A stretch of DNA of 62,897 nt from Bacteroidetes bacterium UBA1947 (GCA_002336915.1 DDET01000051.1:125471-188367); one strand, 5' to 3'. Counted from the stretch's first letter, positions 26,177 to 35,755 are shown. The notes: a model not told the origin generated them from the letters alone. A program made the numbers and translations.

Positions 26177-28894
26177 TTACATTTTCAAGAACTTCCTCAC
26201 CAGGCTGCCGTCTTTGCCCTTCATTTGTACAAAATACAAGCCCTGTGCCAGTGCCTTGACATTTACTGCCGTCTGCGCGTGGCCGAGCTCACCTGAGAGA
26301 ACAACTTTACCTACACTGTTTATGATCGTGTATGATTCGAAGGTCTGCTTATCCGCGCTGATGGTAAGCACATCGTTCGCAGGACTTGGGTAAACAAGCA
26401 GGGCATCTTCGGCAGCCTGTGTATTGGCCACCGCCTCAGCAAAGCAACCTATCAGATTGTCTACCTGGTTGGTCATCACCACATCGTTAATGTCAAAGTA
26501 GATACCCGCACGGTTGTATACATGGTTGCCGGCAACCAGCCCGGGCTTCGTATTAATATTGAAGATCACCGCACCATCACATTTGCCGTGGTGGCTGCTG
26601 TCCAGCAGGTTTATCTGCGGGAAATCAAATTTCAGGATATTATCACCTGCTGCATCCTTGGTTTTAGATACATACATCTGGTGCGAGCTCATCACTATGC
26701 GCATGGTTGATACATCTATGTTGGCAGGCAGTGTATCCAGCACATAAATATTATGGGCAGTATCATTACCGGTATTCTCAAAGTTAATCGTGTATTTTAA
26801 TTGCACGGGATTCACCGCCGATGGGATGCAATGTGCAGGGCTCACCCACATCTCATTCGGGTCGCAGCCCGACTTTATGGTGTCAATTATTATTACCGTA
26901 TTGTTTGTTGCATTTGTATCGCCTGCTATTGGCGTTATTTCAAAAGTAGTATGCACCGTGTCGCCTATCGTTGCATATACAGCATTCGTCCAAACAGAAT
27001 AGTGTAAGTTGATCGGGCCGGGTTCGGTTGATGTCAGTGCATTCAGATTCCACACTATGCTATTTCCTGTAACTGAGGCAGCAGCCGGTGTTATCTGTGT
27101 TGGTATACCATCATACTTAGGACTGTAATGCAGGGTAAGCGTACCATTCACCGGCTGACAATAATTATTTTGCACATAGATATTCCCCCATTGGTCGTGT
27201 ACACCTGTTACGGGTATTATTGCGCTCACAGCAAGGTCAAAGCTTGTAGAAGTATTGCACTGCAAACCCAAAGGCCGGGACGGAATAGACAGCGCACCCA
27301 ATGTATCGTATACAATGCCCCCCACCGGGCAGGTAACAACAAAACCTGCGGGCGCAGAAACAACCTTGAAACTATAAACATCACCCGGTGCGCCATAAGC
27401 TGTATAGTACAATCCGCTTGCAGCAGACATACTGTCAATAGGCATATTATTGGAGTCTACCTCTACTAATAAAGGCTGCGAGATCGCTATGTCCGAATTG
27501 TCTTTAATGCAGTTGCCATTAGCATCGTAGAAAAATTCCAAAGGCATTGTTTTACACAATACATAGGTATAACTGCTGCTTACGGAATCGATAGCGAGAG
27601 CACCGTTATAAAGTATATGTTTTATGGTATAGGTACCGGGATAACTGTATGCATGTGTAAGCCACGCATTCCCGGAGTTTGCCGAAAATGTATCTGTTTG
27701 CATGTGGCCATCGCCAAACCATGTCTTAAGGGTTAAAGAAGCAGAATAGTGTGCAGGCACCACAGTAATGACGGGTCCATCACAAACAGAATTGATGTAC
27801 ACCGAGAAACTATCGCAGACCGCAGTTGGTATATTAGGTAAACCATCTACTTTACGCACCCTGTAGTGGCCACGGTCGGCCACATAAATATTATTGTTCC
27901 AGTCTATCGCAATCCCCCATATATCGCCGAACGAGGCAGTGGTAGCAAGGATGCCATCAGCTAGAGAACCTCCACCGCCTACATATGTGGTAACAATACC
28001 CGCCTGGTCTACTTTGCGCACTCGGCCATTGTGAAAATCTGAAATGTACAAGTTGCCGAAGCCATCCATACACACGTTACTGGGTTCTGCAAAACTGGCC
28101 GCTATAGCAGGGCCGCCATCCCCACTGTAACCGGGGGAACCCGAACCTGCATAAGTGGAAATAATGCCTGAGGCGTCAATTTTCCGAATCCGGTAGTTAT
28201 ACCTGTCAGCAACATACAGGTTTCCCGCTGCATCTGCACATACACCGTCAGGCGATTCCAAATTTGCTGCAGTGGCGGGCCCGCCGTCGCCGCTAAAACC
28301 ACCGTTACCCGAACCTGCGCAAGTACTGATAATGCCTGAAGTATTTACCTTACGTATACGATGATTGCCCTGGTCACCTATATACAAGTTGCCGGCGGCA
28401 TCAAAGCATAAACCGGCGACGCTAGCCAATTGTGCAGCGGTAGCGGGTCCACCATCGCCGCTATATCCCGGCGTGGTTGTACCTGCTACTGTAGTAATGA
28501 TACCGGTTATATGGTCCACTTTCCTTACCCTGCTACCGTCCCCTAAATACAAGTCTCCGTTTACATCGGTTTTTATCATACCCGTGGCATTCATATCCAG
28601 ACCGGCACTGGTAGCCGGGATGCCGTCAGCTGCATTGTTACCACCCCCTGCCACGGTGGTAATAATGCCCGACGGGCTTACTTTGCGTACCCTTGAGTGG
28701 TCATCATCTGCCACATAAACGTTCCCAAAAATATCGGGAGCAACCCCTAATGACTGGCCCATTTGTGCCGATAGTGCAGGGCCGCCATCACCACTAAAAC
28801 CGCTTGTTCCGTTTCCGGCTATCGTGTTAATATATCCCGGCTGCGCAGTGCAGATGGCGGGGAATAGGATCGCTAATAGGATAAACCTTTTCAT
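26177..28894 (-). CDS. Secreted NHL beta-propeller protein with T9SS type A domain
   Basis: The 905-residue protein has a signal peptide (ends ICTAQ). Six NHL repeats (residues ~20-345) share GxSGDGGPA, DAAGNLYVAD and RIRKV motifs and should close a six-bladed propeller. A PKD-like domain follows (~350-440), then a short SdrD-B-like element (DANGNCIKD). A DUF11-like conserved repeat domain (~650-820; FENTGNDTAHNIYVLDTLP) comes next, and a T9SS type A C-terminal domain (~830-905; VYPSPANDVLTIS) ends the protein. It should be exported and displayed or released. Binding partners are unknown. It is preceded by a TACCTTTA-type box at 28918-28925. Confidence 0.88.
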   Translation of the reverse strand: MKRFILLAILFPAICTAQPGYINTIAGNGTSGFSGDGGPALSAQMGQSLGVAPDIFGNVYVADDDHSRVRKVSPSGIITTVAGGGNNAADGIPATSAGLDMNATGMIKTDVNGDLYLGDGSRVRKVDHITGIITTVAGTTTPGYSGDGGPATAAQLASVAGLCFDAAGNLYIGDQGNHRIRKVNTSGIISTCAGSGNGGFSGDGGPATAANLESPDGVCADAAGNLYVADRYNYRIRKIDASGIISTYAGSGSPGYSGDGGPAIAASFAEPSNVCMDGFGNLYISDFHNGRVRKVDQAGIVTTYVGGGGSLADGILATTASFGDIWGIAIDWNNNIYVADRGHYRVRKVDGLPNIPTAVCDSFSVYINSVCDGPVITVVPAHYSASLTLKTWFGDGHMQTDTFSANSGNAWLTHAYSYPGTYTIKHILYNGALAIDSVSSSYTYVLCKTMPLEFFYDANGNCIKDNSDIAISQPLLVEVDSNNMPIDSMSAASGLYYTAYGAPGDVYSFKVVSAPAGFVVTCPVGGIVYDTLGALSIPSRPLGLQCNTSTSFDLAVSAIIPVTGVHDQWGNIYVQNNYCQPVNGTLTLHYSPKYDGIPTQITPAAASVTGNSIVWNLNALTSTEPGPINLHYSVWTNAVYATIGDTVHTTFEITPIAGDTNATNNTVIIIDTIKSGCDPNEMWVSPAHCIPSAVNPVQLKYTINFENTGNDTAHNIYVLDTLPANIDVSTMRIVMSSHQMYVSKTKDAAGDNILKFDFPQINLLDSSHHGKCDGAVIFNINTKPGLVAGNHVYNRAGIYFDINDVVMTNQVDNLIGCFAEAVANTQAAEDALLVYPSPANDVLTISADKQTFESYTIINSVGKVVLSGELGHAQTAVNVKALAQGLYFVQMKGKDGSLVRKFLKM

Positions 28895-29005
28895 TGATTT
28901 ATATTTAATAATATACTTAAAGGTAAAACATTAAAAGTAATTACCTACAGCCCTGGGAAATAATTTCAGGCAAGGGAAGTATGTTGTGTGTAGCAAGGCC
29001 ATTTG

Positions 29006-29121
29006 AAGTTTCTCTCAAGGTTCCCCAAGCTTCCTTTAAGGTTCCCTGAAGGTTCTCTCAAGGTTCTCCAAGCTTCTCTCAAGGTTCCCCAAACTTCCCT
29101 GAAGGTTCCCCAAGCTTCCCC
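29006..29121. repeat. 11-unit tandem array with 10/11-bp units (mean 10.5 bp)
   Basis: Units begin with AAG(G/C)TT and continue with C/T-rich tails such as CCCC, CTCTC or CCCTG. Their lengths are 11,10,11,11,11,10,11,10,11,10,10, a total of 116 bp. The period equals one turn of B-DNA, so each unit faces the same side of the helix. The array lies between two minus-strand genes, within the 279-nt gap upstream of the NHL-propeller gene. On the minus strand it can be read as a degenerate 7-residue repeat, but I do not consider it coding. Confidence 0.85.
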
Positions 29122-29173
29122 GGACAATGTGCTGATGTGGAAATGTAGTAATGTGCAAACTGCTGTCCCGGTG

Positions 29174-29941
29174 TTATTTATCATTTCCTTTCTCCCTTTC
29201 CCGCGCTTCTTTTTCTCGTTTTTTAAAAAGAATGTCCATGTTGTGAAGAAATACCTTTGACGAATCGCAACCTTCTGTCCATGGAATCATGCCATCATTT
29301 TCATTTTGGTATTCAGCTATATAGCGCTCATTGTCCTTTCTAAGTTCCTCGGCCACAAAAGCATTGAGGTCGAACTCAGGGTTTTCTTCAATATCCTCCT
29401 CATTAAAGTCTTCTTCAAAGTCGTCTTCCTGCTGCGGTATTTTCTTTTCGATCTCGTTTGCGCCGAATTCCATCTCTGAGGGTTTGATCGCGTGTTTGCC
29501 GCCACTTCTTTCGCCGGCTATGTATTCTTCAATATAATAGTCGAGCCCGCGGTGGCGTTCGTTGCGGCGGCTGACGTAGAGGGCAAAGCCCCGGAGTGCC
29601 TGGTAAAGTTCGGGAGTGGATAACTGGCGCTTTACCGCTCGTATAGATATTACGATCTTTCGGCGCAACTCGGCTTCCGCAGGAGTAGCATGACGCTGAC
29701 CTTCGGGACGTGAGCGGATGATGGAGTTGATCTGTTCGATCTCGTCGTACATCTGTTGCACAATAACAGCGGGAGCCTGAACAGATGCCCTTTTTAAATC
29801 CTGCCAGCCACCTTTGACCGACCAGTTGGAAATAGTTTTCTCGCTGACGCCTACTTCGTCTGCAATTTCGGTCCGTGTTTTTTCGCTAGTAAGGAACAAT
29901 TCGCGGGCTTGCTGTTCCTGCTCCAGTTTTGGAGGATACAT
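29174..29941 (-). CDS. HTH protein with terminase-like N-terminus and acidic C-terminal half
   Basis: The 255-residue protein begins with a helix-turn-helix (residues ~14-45: TEIADEVGVSEKTISNW) followed by GGWQDLK. This order resembles the N-terminal DNA-binding domain of phage terminase small subunits and related recombination-type proteins. The middle is basic and helical (residues ~50-130). A stretch at ~170-205 is very acidic (EEDFNEEDIEENPE-like). No other phage genes are near, so it may be a domesticated phage gene or a chromosomal DNA-binding protein. The promoter at 30019-30051 is a strong match. It lies beside the phased repeat array, 52 nt from its end. Confidence 0.72.
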   Translation of the reverse strand: MYPPKLEQEQQARELFLTSEKTRTEIADEVGVSEKTISNWSVKGGWQDLKRASVQAPAVIVQQMYDEIEQINSIIRSRPEGQRHATPAEAELRRKIVISIRAVKRQLSTPELYQALRGFALYVSRRNERHRGLDYYIEEYIAGERSGGKHAIKPSEMEFGANEIEKKIPQQEDDFEEDFNEEDIEENPEFDLNAFVAEELRKDNERYIAEYQNENDGMIPWTEGCDSSKVFLHNMDILFKKREKEAREREKGNDK

Positions 29942-30018
29942 AGTAGAAGGTTTTTATAAGTTCAACCATTCGCAGCACTATTTGTACTGCAGGAAATAAG
30001 AAAATCTCAAATCCGGCA

Positions 30019-30051
30019 CAAAGGTACAGAGGAGGGGTAATAGGCTCCAAA
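30019..30051 (-). promoter_or_regulatory. Promoter of the HTH gene (best match to the Bacteroidota consensus here)
   Basis: On the minus strand TTTG (30048-30051) is followed after 21 nt by TACCTTTG (30019-30026). Both boxes and the spacing match the consensus TTTG-N19-23-TAnnTTTG. The 5' leader would be about 75 nt. The remaining 30052-30186 stretch of the divergent gap shows nothing further. Confidence 0.75.
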
Positions 30052-30186
30052 TGAACATATCCACATTTTTTGCCACATACGATTGGGCAATTATGGAATT
30101 TCATTATTCGCAGCATCTATGTGAAGGTTGGTTTAACAGTTTGGTAAGCGCAATTTTATTAATTTACAGCCACAGAAAGGAATAAT

Positions 30187-31026
30187 ATGACAGCAGGGCA
30201 ACAACCGGTAAATATTAAAGCAGCAAGCTGGACGATTGGGGTACATATATTACTGCTGCTCCTGTTCGTAATGCTCCGCTGGGGCCTGCCCGAGCAGGTG
30301 CCTGTGCAGGAGCTGGGCATGGAGGTGAACCTGGGTACCAGCAACAATGGTAGCGGCGATGATCAGCCCATGTCCATGGAGCAGCCCGCACCTGATGCCG
30401 CCTCCGCATCCTTTAAAAGCGCAGCCCAGCAAACTACAGCAGCAAAGGAAATAGAACACAGCGATGACCCGAACGACCCCGAGGTGAACCTGCCCAACAA
30501 AAGCAAGGCTACCACAGCGGCCAATACCATGACCGAGACCCGCACCAGGCGCACTACGCAACCCGCTACCGAGAATAACAGCCACCAGCAGCAAAAGCCA
30601 CGCTTTGTATACCAGGGCAGCACAGGCAAAGGCGGCAATGGTGCCAACCAGGACCACCCCGGTACCAACGAAGGCAATACCACCGGCCCCGGCGACCGCG
30701 GCGTACCCAATGGCACACCCGGCGCAGCCAATTACGAGGGCAGCCCCGGCAATGGCAATGGCGGCATCAACCATACGCTTACGGGCCGCAGCATAGTGGC
30801 CTTCCCTCCCCGCGAGGCCGATTTTAAAGAAGGTGGCCGCGTAGTGGTAAAAGTGACCGTGAACCGCGCCGGTGTCATTACCGACAAACGCGTTATTTCC
30901 AGCAGCAATGCGGCGCTCCGCGAGCTGGCCCTGCGCAAGGTGGAAAAGATCCGTTTCAATAAAAGCGATTCCTCGCCCGAAGAACAGTTTGGGAATATTA
31001 CCTTTGTATTCAAAACACGCTCTTAA
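30187..31026 (+). CDS. TonB family energy transducer-like protein
   Basis: The 279-residue protein has one N-terminal transmembrane helix (residues ~12-34), a long low-complexity periplasmic linker rich in G, N, P, T and Q (residues ~40-200), and a C-terminal TonB-like domain (residues ~205-279; GGRVVVKVTVNRAGVITDKRVISSS, FVFKTRS). Such proteins carry energy from ExbB/ExbD to outer-membrane TonB-dependent transporters. No exbB, exbD or TonB-dependent receptor lies in the window, so its partner is elsewhere. An AGGAATAAT site precedes the ATG. It is 15 nt upstream of folC and probably co-transcribed. Confidence 0.82.
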   Translation: MTAGQQPVNIKAASWTIGVHILLLLLFVMLRWGLPEQVPVQELGMEVNLGTSNNGSGDDQPMSMEQPAPDAASASFKSAAQQTTAAKEIEHSDDPNDPEVNLPNKSKATTAANTMTETRTRRTTQPATENNSHQQQKPRFVYQGSTGKGGNGANQDHPGTNEGNTTGPGDRGVPNGTPGAANYEGSPGNGNGGINHTLTGRSIVAFPPREADFKEGGRVVVKVTVNRAGVITDKRVISSSNAALRELALRKVEKIRFNKSDSSPEEQFGNITFVFKTRS

Positions 31027-31041
31027 GCGAAGCTGAATTAT

Positions 31042-32400
31042 ATGGATATTTCCATAGCCTACAAACAAACCGTTGACTACTTATATACACACTTGCCCTT
31101 GTTTGCCAACAAAGGCAGGGACGCCATTAAGCACGATCTTGTAAACATCCGCAAGCTCTGCAAAGTGCTGGATGAGCCGCAGAACCAATTCAAAAGCATA
31201 CATATTGCCGGCACCAATGGCAAAGGCAGCGTAAGCCATATGCTGGCCGCCATTCTGCAGGAGGCCGGCTATAAAGTAGGCCTGTACACCTCCCCGCATC
31301 TCACCGATTTCCGCGAGCGTATACGCATAGATGGCAAGCCCATCAGCAAAGAATGGGTGGTGAATTTTGTAGAGAAGCTGAAGCCGGTCACTATCGAGAC
31401 CATTGAGCCGTCTTTCTTTGAGCTCACGGTGGCCATGGCCTTCTCGGTATTTGCAGAAGAGAAGGTGGATGTAGCCATTATAGAAACAGGCCTGGGCGGC
31501 AGGCTGGATAGTACCAATATCATTACCCCAGTCCTGTCTGTTATTACCAATATCAGTTACGACCATAAAGATGTGCTGGGCAATACCCTTGCCGAGATAG
31601 CGGCCGAAAAAGCAGGTATCATAAAGCCGCAGATACCCGTAGTCATCGGCCAGCAGCGCAGCGAGACCGAGCGGGTATTTTTTGAGCATGCCATTCACAA
31701 CCAGTCGACCGTGTACTATGCCGAGGGAATATGGGATATGGTGCGCGTGGGGCAAAATACCCGCTACCAGTACTTTAAAGCCGTACACCGCGCAAAGCGC
31801 GAGATGCACGACCTTGCTACCGACCTGCTGGGCAGCTACCAGCAATACAACCTTACTACAGCACTGGCCGCAGTGGAAGTGCTGATAGCAAGAGAAGATT
31901 TCCCCAACCTGACCATAGATAAAGCACTGGCGGCCTTTGCAAAAGTAAAACGCCTCACAGGCCTGCGCGGCCGCTGGGAGGTACTACAGCAACAGCCCCT
32001 CATCATCAGCGATGTGGGCCACAATGCTGCGGGCATACAAGAGGTAATGAAACAATGGGAGCAGGTAGAAGCCGCACAAAAACATATAGTGGTTGGCTTT
32101 GTAAAAGATAAGGAAGTGGACGAAGCGCTCTCCTATTTCCCTGAGGATGCTACTTATTATTTCTGCAATGCACAAACACCACGTGCCCTTCCATCAGCCG
32201 ATCTTAAGGCGGCAGGAATATTAAAAGGACTAAATGGAGATGCCTACTCATCTGTAGCAGATGCCGTGCATGCAGCAAGAGAACGAATGGCTAATGATGA
32301 TGCACTCCTGATAACCGGAAGTTTCTTTGTAGTAGGCGAGGCCATGGATAGCATGATGCCCGAGGCAGTGCAATCTACTTTCCCCTTCCCTGGAATATGA
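31042..32400 (+). CDS. folC: Folylpolyglutamate synthase / dihydrofolate synthase
   Basis: The 452-residue enzyme adds glutamate residues to folates, and in most bacteria also makes dihydrofolate from dihydropteroate. It has the ATP-binding loop HIAGTNGKGSVSHM (residues ~51-64), the TSPHLTDFRERI motif, ETGLGGRLDSTN, and ISDVGHNAAG toward the C-terminal ligase domain. The length is normal. The start follows the TonB-family gene by 15 nt. Its 3' end overlaps the convergent sugar transferase gene by 26 bp (32375-32400). Confidence 0.93.
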   Translation: MDISIAYKQTVDYLYTHLPLFANKGRDAIKHDLVNIRKLCKVLDEPQNQFKSIHIAGTNGKGSVSHMLAAILQEAGYKVGLYTSPHLTDFRERIRIDGKPISKEWVVNFVEKLKPVTIETIEPSFFELTVAMAFSVFAEEKVDVAIIETGLGGRLDSTNIITPVLSVITNISYDHKDVLGNTLAEIAAEKAGIIKPQIPVVIGQQRSETERVFFEHAIHNQSTVYYAEGIWDMVRVGQNTRYQYFKAVHRAKREMHDLATDLLGSYQQYNLTTALAAVEVLIAREDFPNLTIDKALAAFAKVKRLTGLRGRWEVLQQQPLIISDVGHNAAGIQEVMKQWEQVEAAQKHIVVGFVKDKEVDEALSYFPEDATYYFCNAQTPRALPSADLKAAGILKGLNGDAYSSVADAVHAARERMANDDALLITGSFFVVGEAMDSMMPEAVQSTFPFPGI

Positions 32401-33799
32401 CCTTGAAGGTGTAGAGCATGATCTTGATATCCAGTGCCAGTGAGCAGTTCTCGATATAGAGCAGGTCGTACTTCATACGCTCTATCATTTGGTTCACATT
32501 TTCGGCATAGCCATATTGCACCATGCCCCATGAGGTAAGGCCGGGTTTTACTTTATGCAGGTACTTATAGTGCGGCTGTGTCTGGCTAATGATATCGATG
32601 AAGTGCTTGCGCTCAGGCCTTGGACCCACGAGCGACATATCACCCTTCAGGATGTTGTAGAACTGTGGCAGCTCGTCGATACGCCATTTGCGCATCACCT
32701 TGCCCCAGCCTGTTATGCGCGGGTCTTCTTTGCTGGATAGCGCCGGGCCCTTCTCTTCCGCATTCACGTACATGGAGCGGAACTTGTAAATGTTAAATGG
32801 TCTGCCGAAAAGCCCAATGCGCTGCTGCTTATAAAAGATGGGCCCTTTGGAAGAGAACAAAACATTGATACCCGCAAAAATGTAAACCGGCGAAAGAACA
32901 ACGAGCGCTACCAGGGAACAAAAAATGTCGATGGTGCGCTTGCAAACCCGCTGCCAGTCGGGCATAAGCTCGGGGTGTATATGGATGAGCACCGCATCAT
33001 ACACGTTACTCGTCTTTACCGAGCCCGATATGATATCGTAAATATCAGGCAGCACTTTCACGACCACCGGGCGGTAGCTGAGGCGGGTAAGTACATTCTC
33101 CAGCAAATGGTGTTCAGACGAATCGACAGCGACAATTACTTCTTCAATCTCGTGCTGATCAATGATGCTTTCAAGATCAGAAAGATGGCCGAGCTGCGGC
33201 AGGTATTTGCTCATGCCATTACTGGATTCTTTGTTGGAGTAGATAAAACCCTTGAACACATTGCCCAGCACCTTACGGCTGCCTGATACCTGCTTGTAGA
33301 TATCAATGGCCTTATCATTACCACCAATAATGAGCGTATTGAAACCCACCTTGCCTTTTATCAGGTTGTTCTTTACATGGTTGAGCACCAGCAAGCGGAA
33401 GATCAATGTGCAGACAGTATGAATGAGCAGGTAGCGGCCTGTCATTTTTATAATGTAAGAGCTCTCAACGGTGTCGTTCGCAAAAACGAAGAGAGCTACT
33501 GCCACACTACCTATGATGCAGGAAATGAGGGTACGATTTATTTCGTTCAGTCGCGATTTGCGGTATAGATCGAAGTAGGTACCTGATAATAAATAAAGGA
33601 TGAGCCAGCCTGCAGGAATGATGAGGAAGATGGATAGATAGTCGAAAGTATGGAGCAACTGCAGGGTATGGAAAAAACTGCCGTTACCCAATAGCTCATG
33701 ACGGTATGCCCAAAAGGTAGCCCACGCCAGCGCAGCCGACAAATAGTCGATCACTACTAACTCGCGGATGGCCTTTCTCTTTATCGGGGCAAGTTTCAT
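32375..33799 (-). CDS. Priming undecaprenyl-phosphate glycosylphosphotransferase (exopolysaccharide)
   Basis: The 474-residue protein has four or five N-terminal transmembrane helices, a nucleotide-binding-like cytoplasmic domain (GFNTLIIGGNDKA), a further helix, and the catalytic bacterial sugar transferase domain with KFRSMYV, DELPQFYNILKGDMSLVGPRPE. It moves a sugar-1-phosphate to undecaprenyl phosphate, the first step of surface polysaccharide assembly. The sugar cannot be told from sequence. It is the last gene of a run with a lipoprotein and an oxidoreductase, 15 nt from the lipoprotein. It lies some 19 kb from the export operon at 52706-59646. Confidence 0.9.
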   Translation of the reverse strand: MKLAPIKRKAIRELVVIDYLSAALAWATFWAYRHELLGNGSFFHTLQLLHTFDYLSIFLIIPAGWLILYLLSGTYFDLYRKSRLNEINRTLISCIIGSVAVALFVFANDTVESSYIIKMTGRYLLIHTVCTLIFRLLVLNHVKNNLIKGKVGFNTLIIGGNDKAIDIYKQVSGSRKVLGNVFKGFIYSNKESSNGMSKYLPQLGHLSDLESIIDQHEIEEVIVAVDSSEHHLLENVLTRLSYRPVVVKVLPDIYDIISGSVKTSNVYDAVLIHIHPELMPDWQRVCKRTIDIFCSLVALVVLSPVYIFAGINVLFSSKGPIFYKQQRIGLFGRPFNIYKFRSMYVNAEEKGPALSSKEDPRITGWGKVMRKWRIDELPQFYNILKGDMSLVGPRPERKHFIDIISQTQPHYKYLHKVKPGLTSWGMVQYGYAENVNQMIERMKYDLLYIENCSLALDIKIMLYTFKVIFQGRGK

Positions 33800-33814
33800 T
33801 TTACTAAAAGTACT

Positions 33815-34645
33815 TTAATACGATACTACTTTAAGATTATCAAGCCATACATATCCATCGGACTGACCATTGTCGAGGGTTGCCCTTATCACTACGAAAA
33901 ATGTTGAACCGGAATGTCCCTGCACAAAAGTTTGCAGGCCTACATAGAATTTGTTCCATGTGCTGCGTGCTTTGATGCCCACAAAGTATTCCTTTGTAGG
34001 AGTTCCCAGGGCATCGACCGCTACCAGGCCCACCTGGAAGGAAACCGTGCTTTTATAATCCAACTCAAGGAATGACTGGCCCTGGGGTATGATCGCTACA
34101 TTGTTGTGAATGCTTTCGCAAAGGGTATCTGTTGTGGAAACATGGATATAGCCACTGCCGGTACCCTGGAATACATTATTCGGATCGCTGGTGGCAGTGA
34201 TCTTATTGCTGCTTACCGTGGCATCATAAGCCTGGAAATCGCTGCCGGTCTCAAAATCTTCTTTCCAGGGAAATTTGGTCACTGCAGTGTACTTTGAAAC
34301 AGGTATATGCGAGATGACCTGGCCGGGGGCGGGGTCTATGGCGAATGTATCGAAAGCATAAAACGGATAGAGCGACTGCTGATCCTGGAAGCCATCGAAA
34401 GTGATGCCGGGGCCGACAGCAATGGTGCCTGCTTTATCAGCCAGCACGGGTATATTAGCCGGCAGCCGGAAGACACCAACCGGTGCATTATTGTAATACA
34501 CCCAGGCGCTGGTTATTTTATGCGAGCCATCCGGGAAAGCTATCGAATCGATCTTTATGTATGTAGGTACCTGCTCTTTAGGGTTAATAAGATTACACCC
34601 CAATACAAAAACACTCCCTAAGAACACCAATAATAAATTTCTCAC
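33815..34645 (-). CDS. Conserved lipoprotein of unknown function
   Basis: The 276-residue protein has a good lipobox (FVLGC, lipid-modified Cys17). The mature part is beta-rich, with DGSHKITSAWVYYNN and DNGQSDGYVWLDNLKVV; the end resembles a jelly-roll or galactose-binding-like fold. It sits between the oxidoreductase and priming transferase genes, so a role in surface polysaccharide is possible but unproven. Confidence 0.75.
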   Translation of the reverse strand: MRNLLLVFLGSVFVLGCNLINPKEQVPTYIKIDSIAFPDGSHKITSAWVYYNNAPVGVFRLPANIPVLADKAGTIAVGPGITFDGFQDQQSLYPFYAFDTFAIDPAPGQVISHIPVSKYTAVTKFPWKEDFETGSDFQAYDATVSSNKITATSDPNNVFQGTGSGYIHVSTTDTLCESIHNNVAIIPQGQSFLELDYKSTVSFQVGLVAVDALGTPTKEYFVGIKARSTWNKFYVGLQTFVQGHSGSTFFVVIRATLDNGQSDGYVWLDNLKVVSY

Positions 34646-34696
34646 TTCATTTATAATAAAACTGTTACAATATCAGTTCATTAACGCAAATGCAGG

Positions 34697-35683
34697 TTAA
34701 ACATTGTGCATCTCGTTATGTAAACTCATTTTTTTCAATACCTGTTCCGCCACGTCCATTGCCTGGAAGCCGTCATAGATGCTTACCCTCACGGGGCGGT
34801 CATTAAGCACTGCATCTGCAAAATCCTCAAGCTGCATCCGCATGGCATCAGATGCTTTCACATCAGCGGCATCTACCGATATAATTTTTTTATTACCATT
34901 CGGCATTTCCAGCGGAAAACCGGATGTGCCCGCAGAACCGCCGGCGTCTTTAAGGCTGATAATTTCTGTTTTTTTATCTAAAAAATTGATGCCGATATAC
35001 GCATCGCGCTGGAAAATGCGCATTTTCTGCATGTTGTTCAGTGATATGCGGCTCGACGTAAGATTTGCCACACAGCCGTTATCGAACTCGATACGGGCAT
35101 TTGCAATATCGGCCGCTTCGTTTATTACCGCCACGCCACTGGCGGAAATACGCCGTACGGGCGACTTTACCATATGCATCACTATGTCAATGTCGTGTAT
35201 CATCAGGTCCATGATGACAGAGACGGCGGAGGCTTGCGAGCCGAATTGCGCCAACCTGTGGACCTCGATGAACATAGGTTGCAATACCTTGCCGCTTAAG
35301 GCAAGTAAAGCGGGATTATAGCGCTCTACGTAGCCCACCTGGCATTTTACGTTCGCTTCATTTACAAGCGCCACCAGTTCGGCAGCCTCCCCGAGCGACT
35401 GCGTAAGGGGTTTTTCTATGAAAATATGTTTTTGGCTGAGCAGGCACTTTTTTGCAATTTCAAAATGCACCGCTGCCGGGGCGACAATATCGGCCAGGTC
35501 AATATCAGCAATGAGCTGATCCGGATCCTGGTATCTTTTTACCCCCTCCTGCTCAAGAACTGAACCTGCGTCGCTATCGTTCGCCTCGTAGAAGCCAATG
35601 AGGCTTGTACCGGGTATTTGTTTCCAATGGTCTATGTGAATTTTACCCAGGTGGCCCGCTCCGAAAACTCCGATCTTAAGCAT
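34697..35683 (-). CDS. Gfo/Idh/MocA family oxidoreductase
   Basis: The start is the ATG at 35683, which begins MLKIGVFGAGHLGKIH; an upstream ATG at 35734 adds 17 residues that break the Rossmann start. The 328-residue protein has the GxGHLG dinucleotide-binding motif, EKPLTQS (the Lys-Pro motif of the family) and DLMIHDIDIVMH with the probable catalytic His. This family oxidises or reduces sugar derivatives, often nucleotide sugars. Its place in the polysaccharide run suggests a UDP-sugar dehydrogenase-like role, not proven. Confidence 0.88.
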   Translation of the reverse strand: MLKIGVFGAGHLGKIHIDHWKQIPGTSLIGFYEANDSDAGSVLEQEGVKRYQDPDQLIADIDLADIVAPAAVHFEIAKKCLLSQKHIFIEKPLTQSLGEAAELVALVNEANVKCQVGYVERYNPALLALSGKVLQPMFIEVHRLAQFGSQASAVSVIMDLMIHDIDIVMHMVKSPVRRISASGVAVINEAADIANARIEFDNGCVANLTSSRISLNNMQKMRIFQRDAYIGINFLDKKTEIISLKDAGGSAGTSGFPLEMPNGNKKIISVDAADVKASDAMRMQLEDFADAVLNDRPVRVSIYDGFQAMDVAEQVLKKMSLHNEMHNV

Positions 35684-35755
35684 GTAGCTTATGCTGATAT
35701 TTTTTATTATATGACGCTGAAAAAGATGCTGCAAGATAACAATAAAAGAGCAGTA

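Noticed and set aside
28966..29184. 72-codon frame on the minus strand reading LREVWGTLREAWRTL-like repeats
   Set aside because: Its repeats come from the 10/11-bp DNA array; pairs of units make 21 bp, or seven codons. It overlaps the end of the HTH gene and has no start signal.
29174..29941. Prophage remnant
   Set aside because: Only one gene has a phage-like domain; no portal, capsid, tail, lysis, integrase or att repeats are seen around it.
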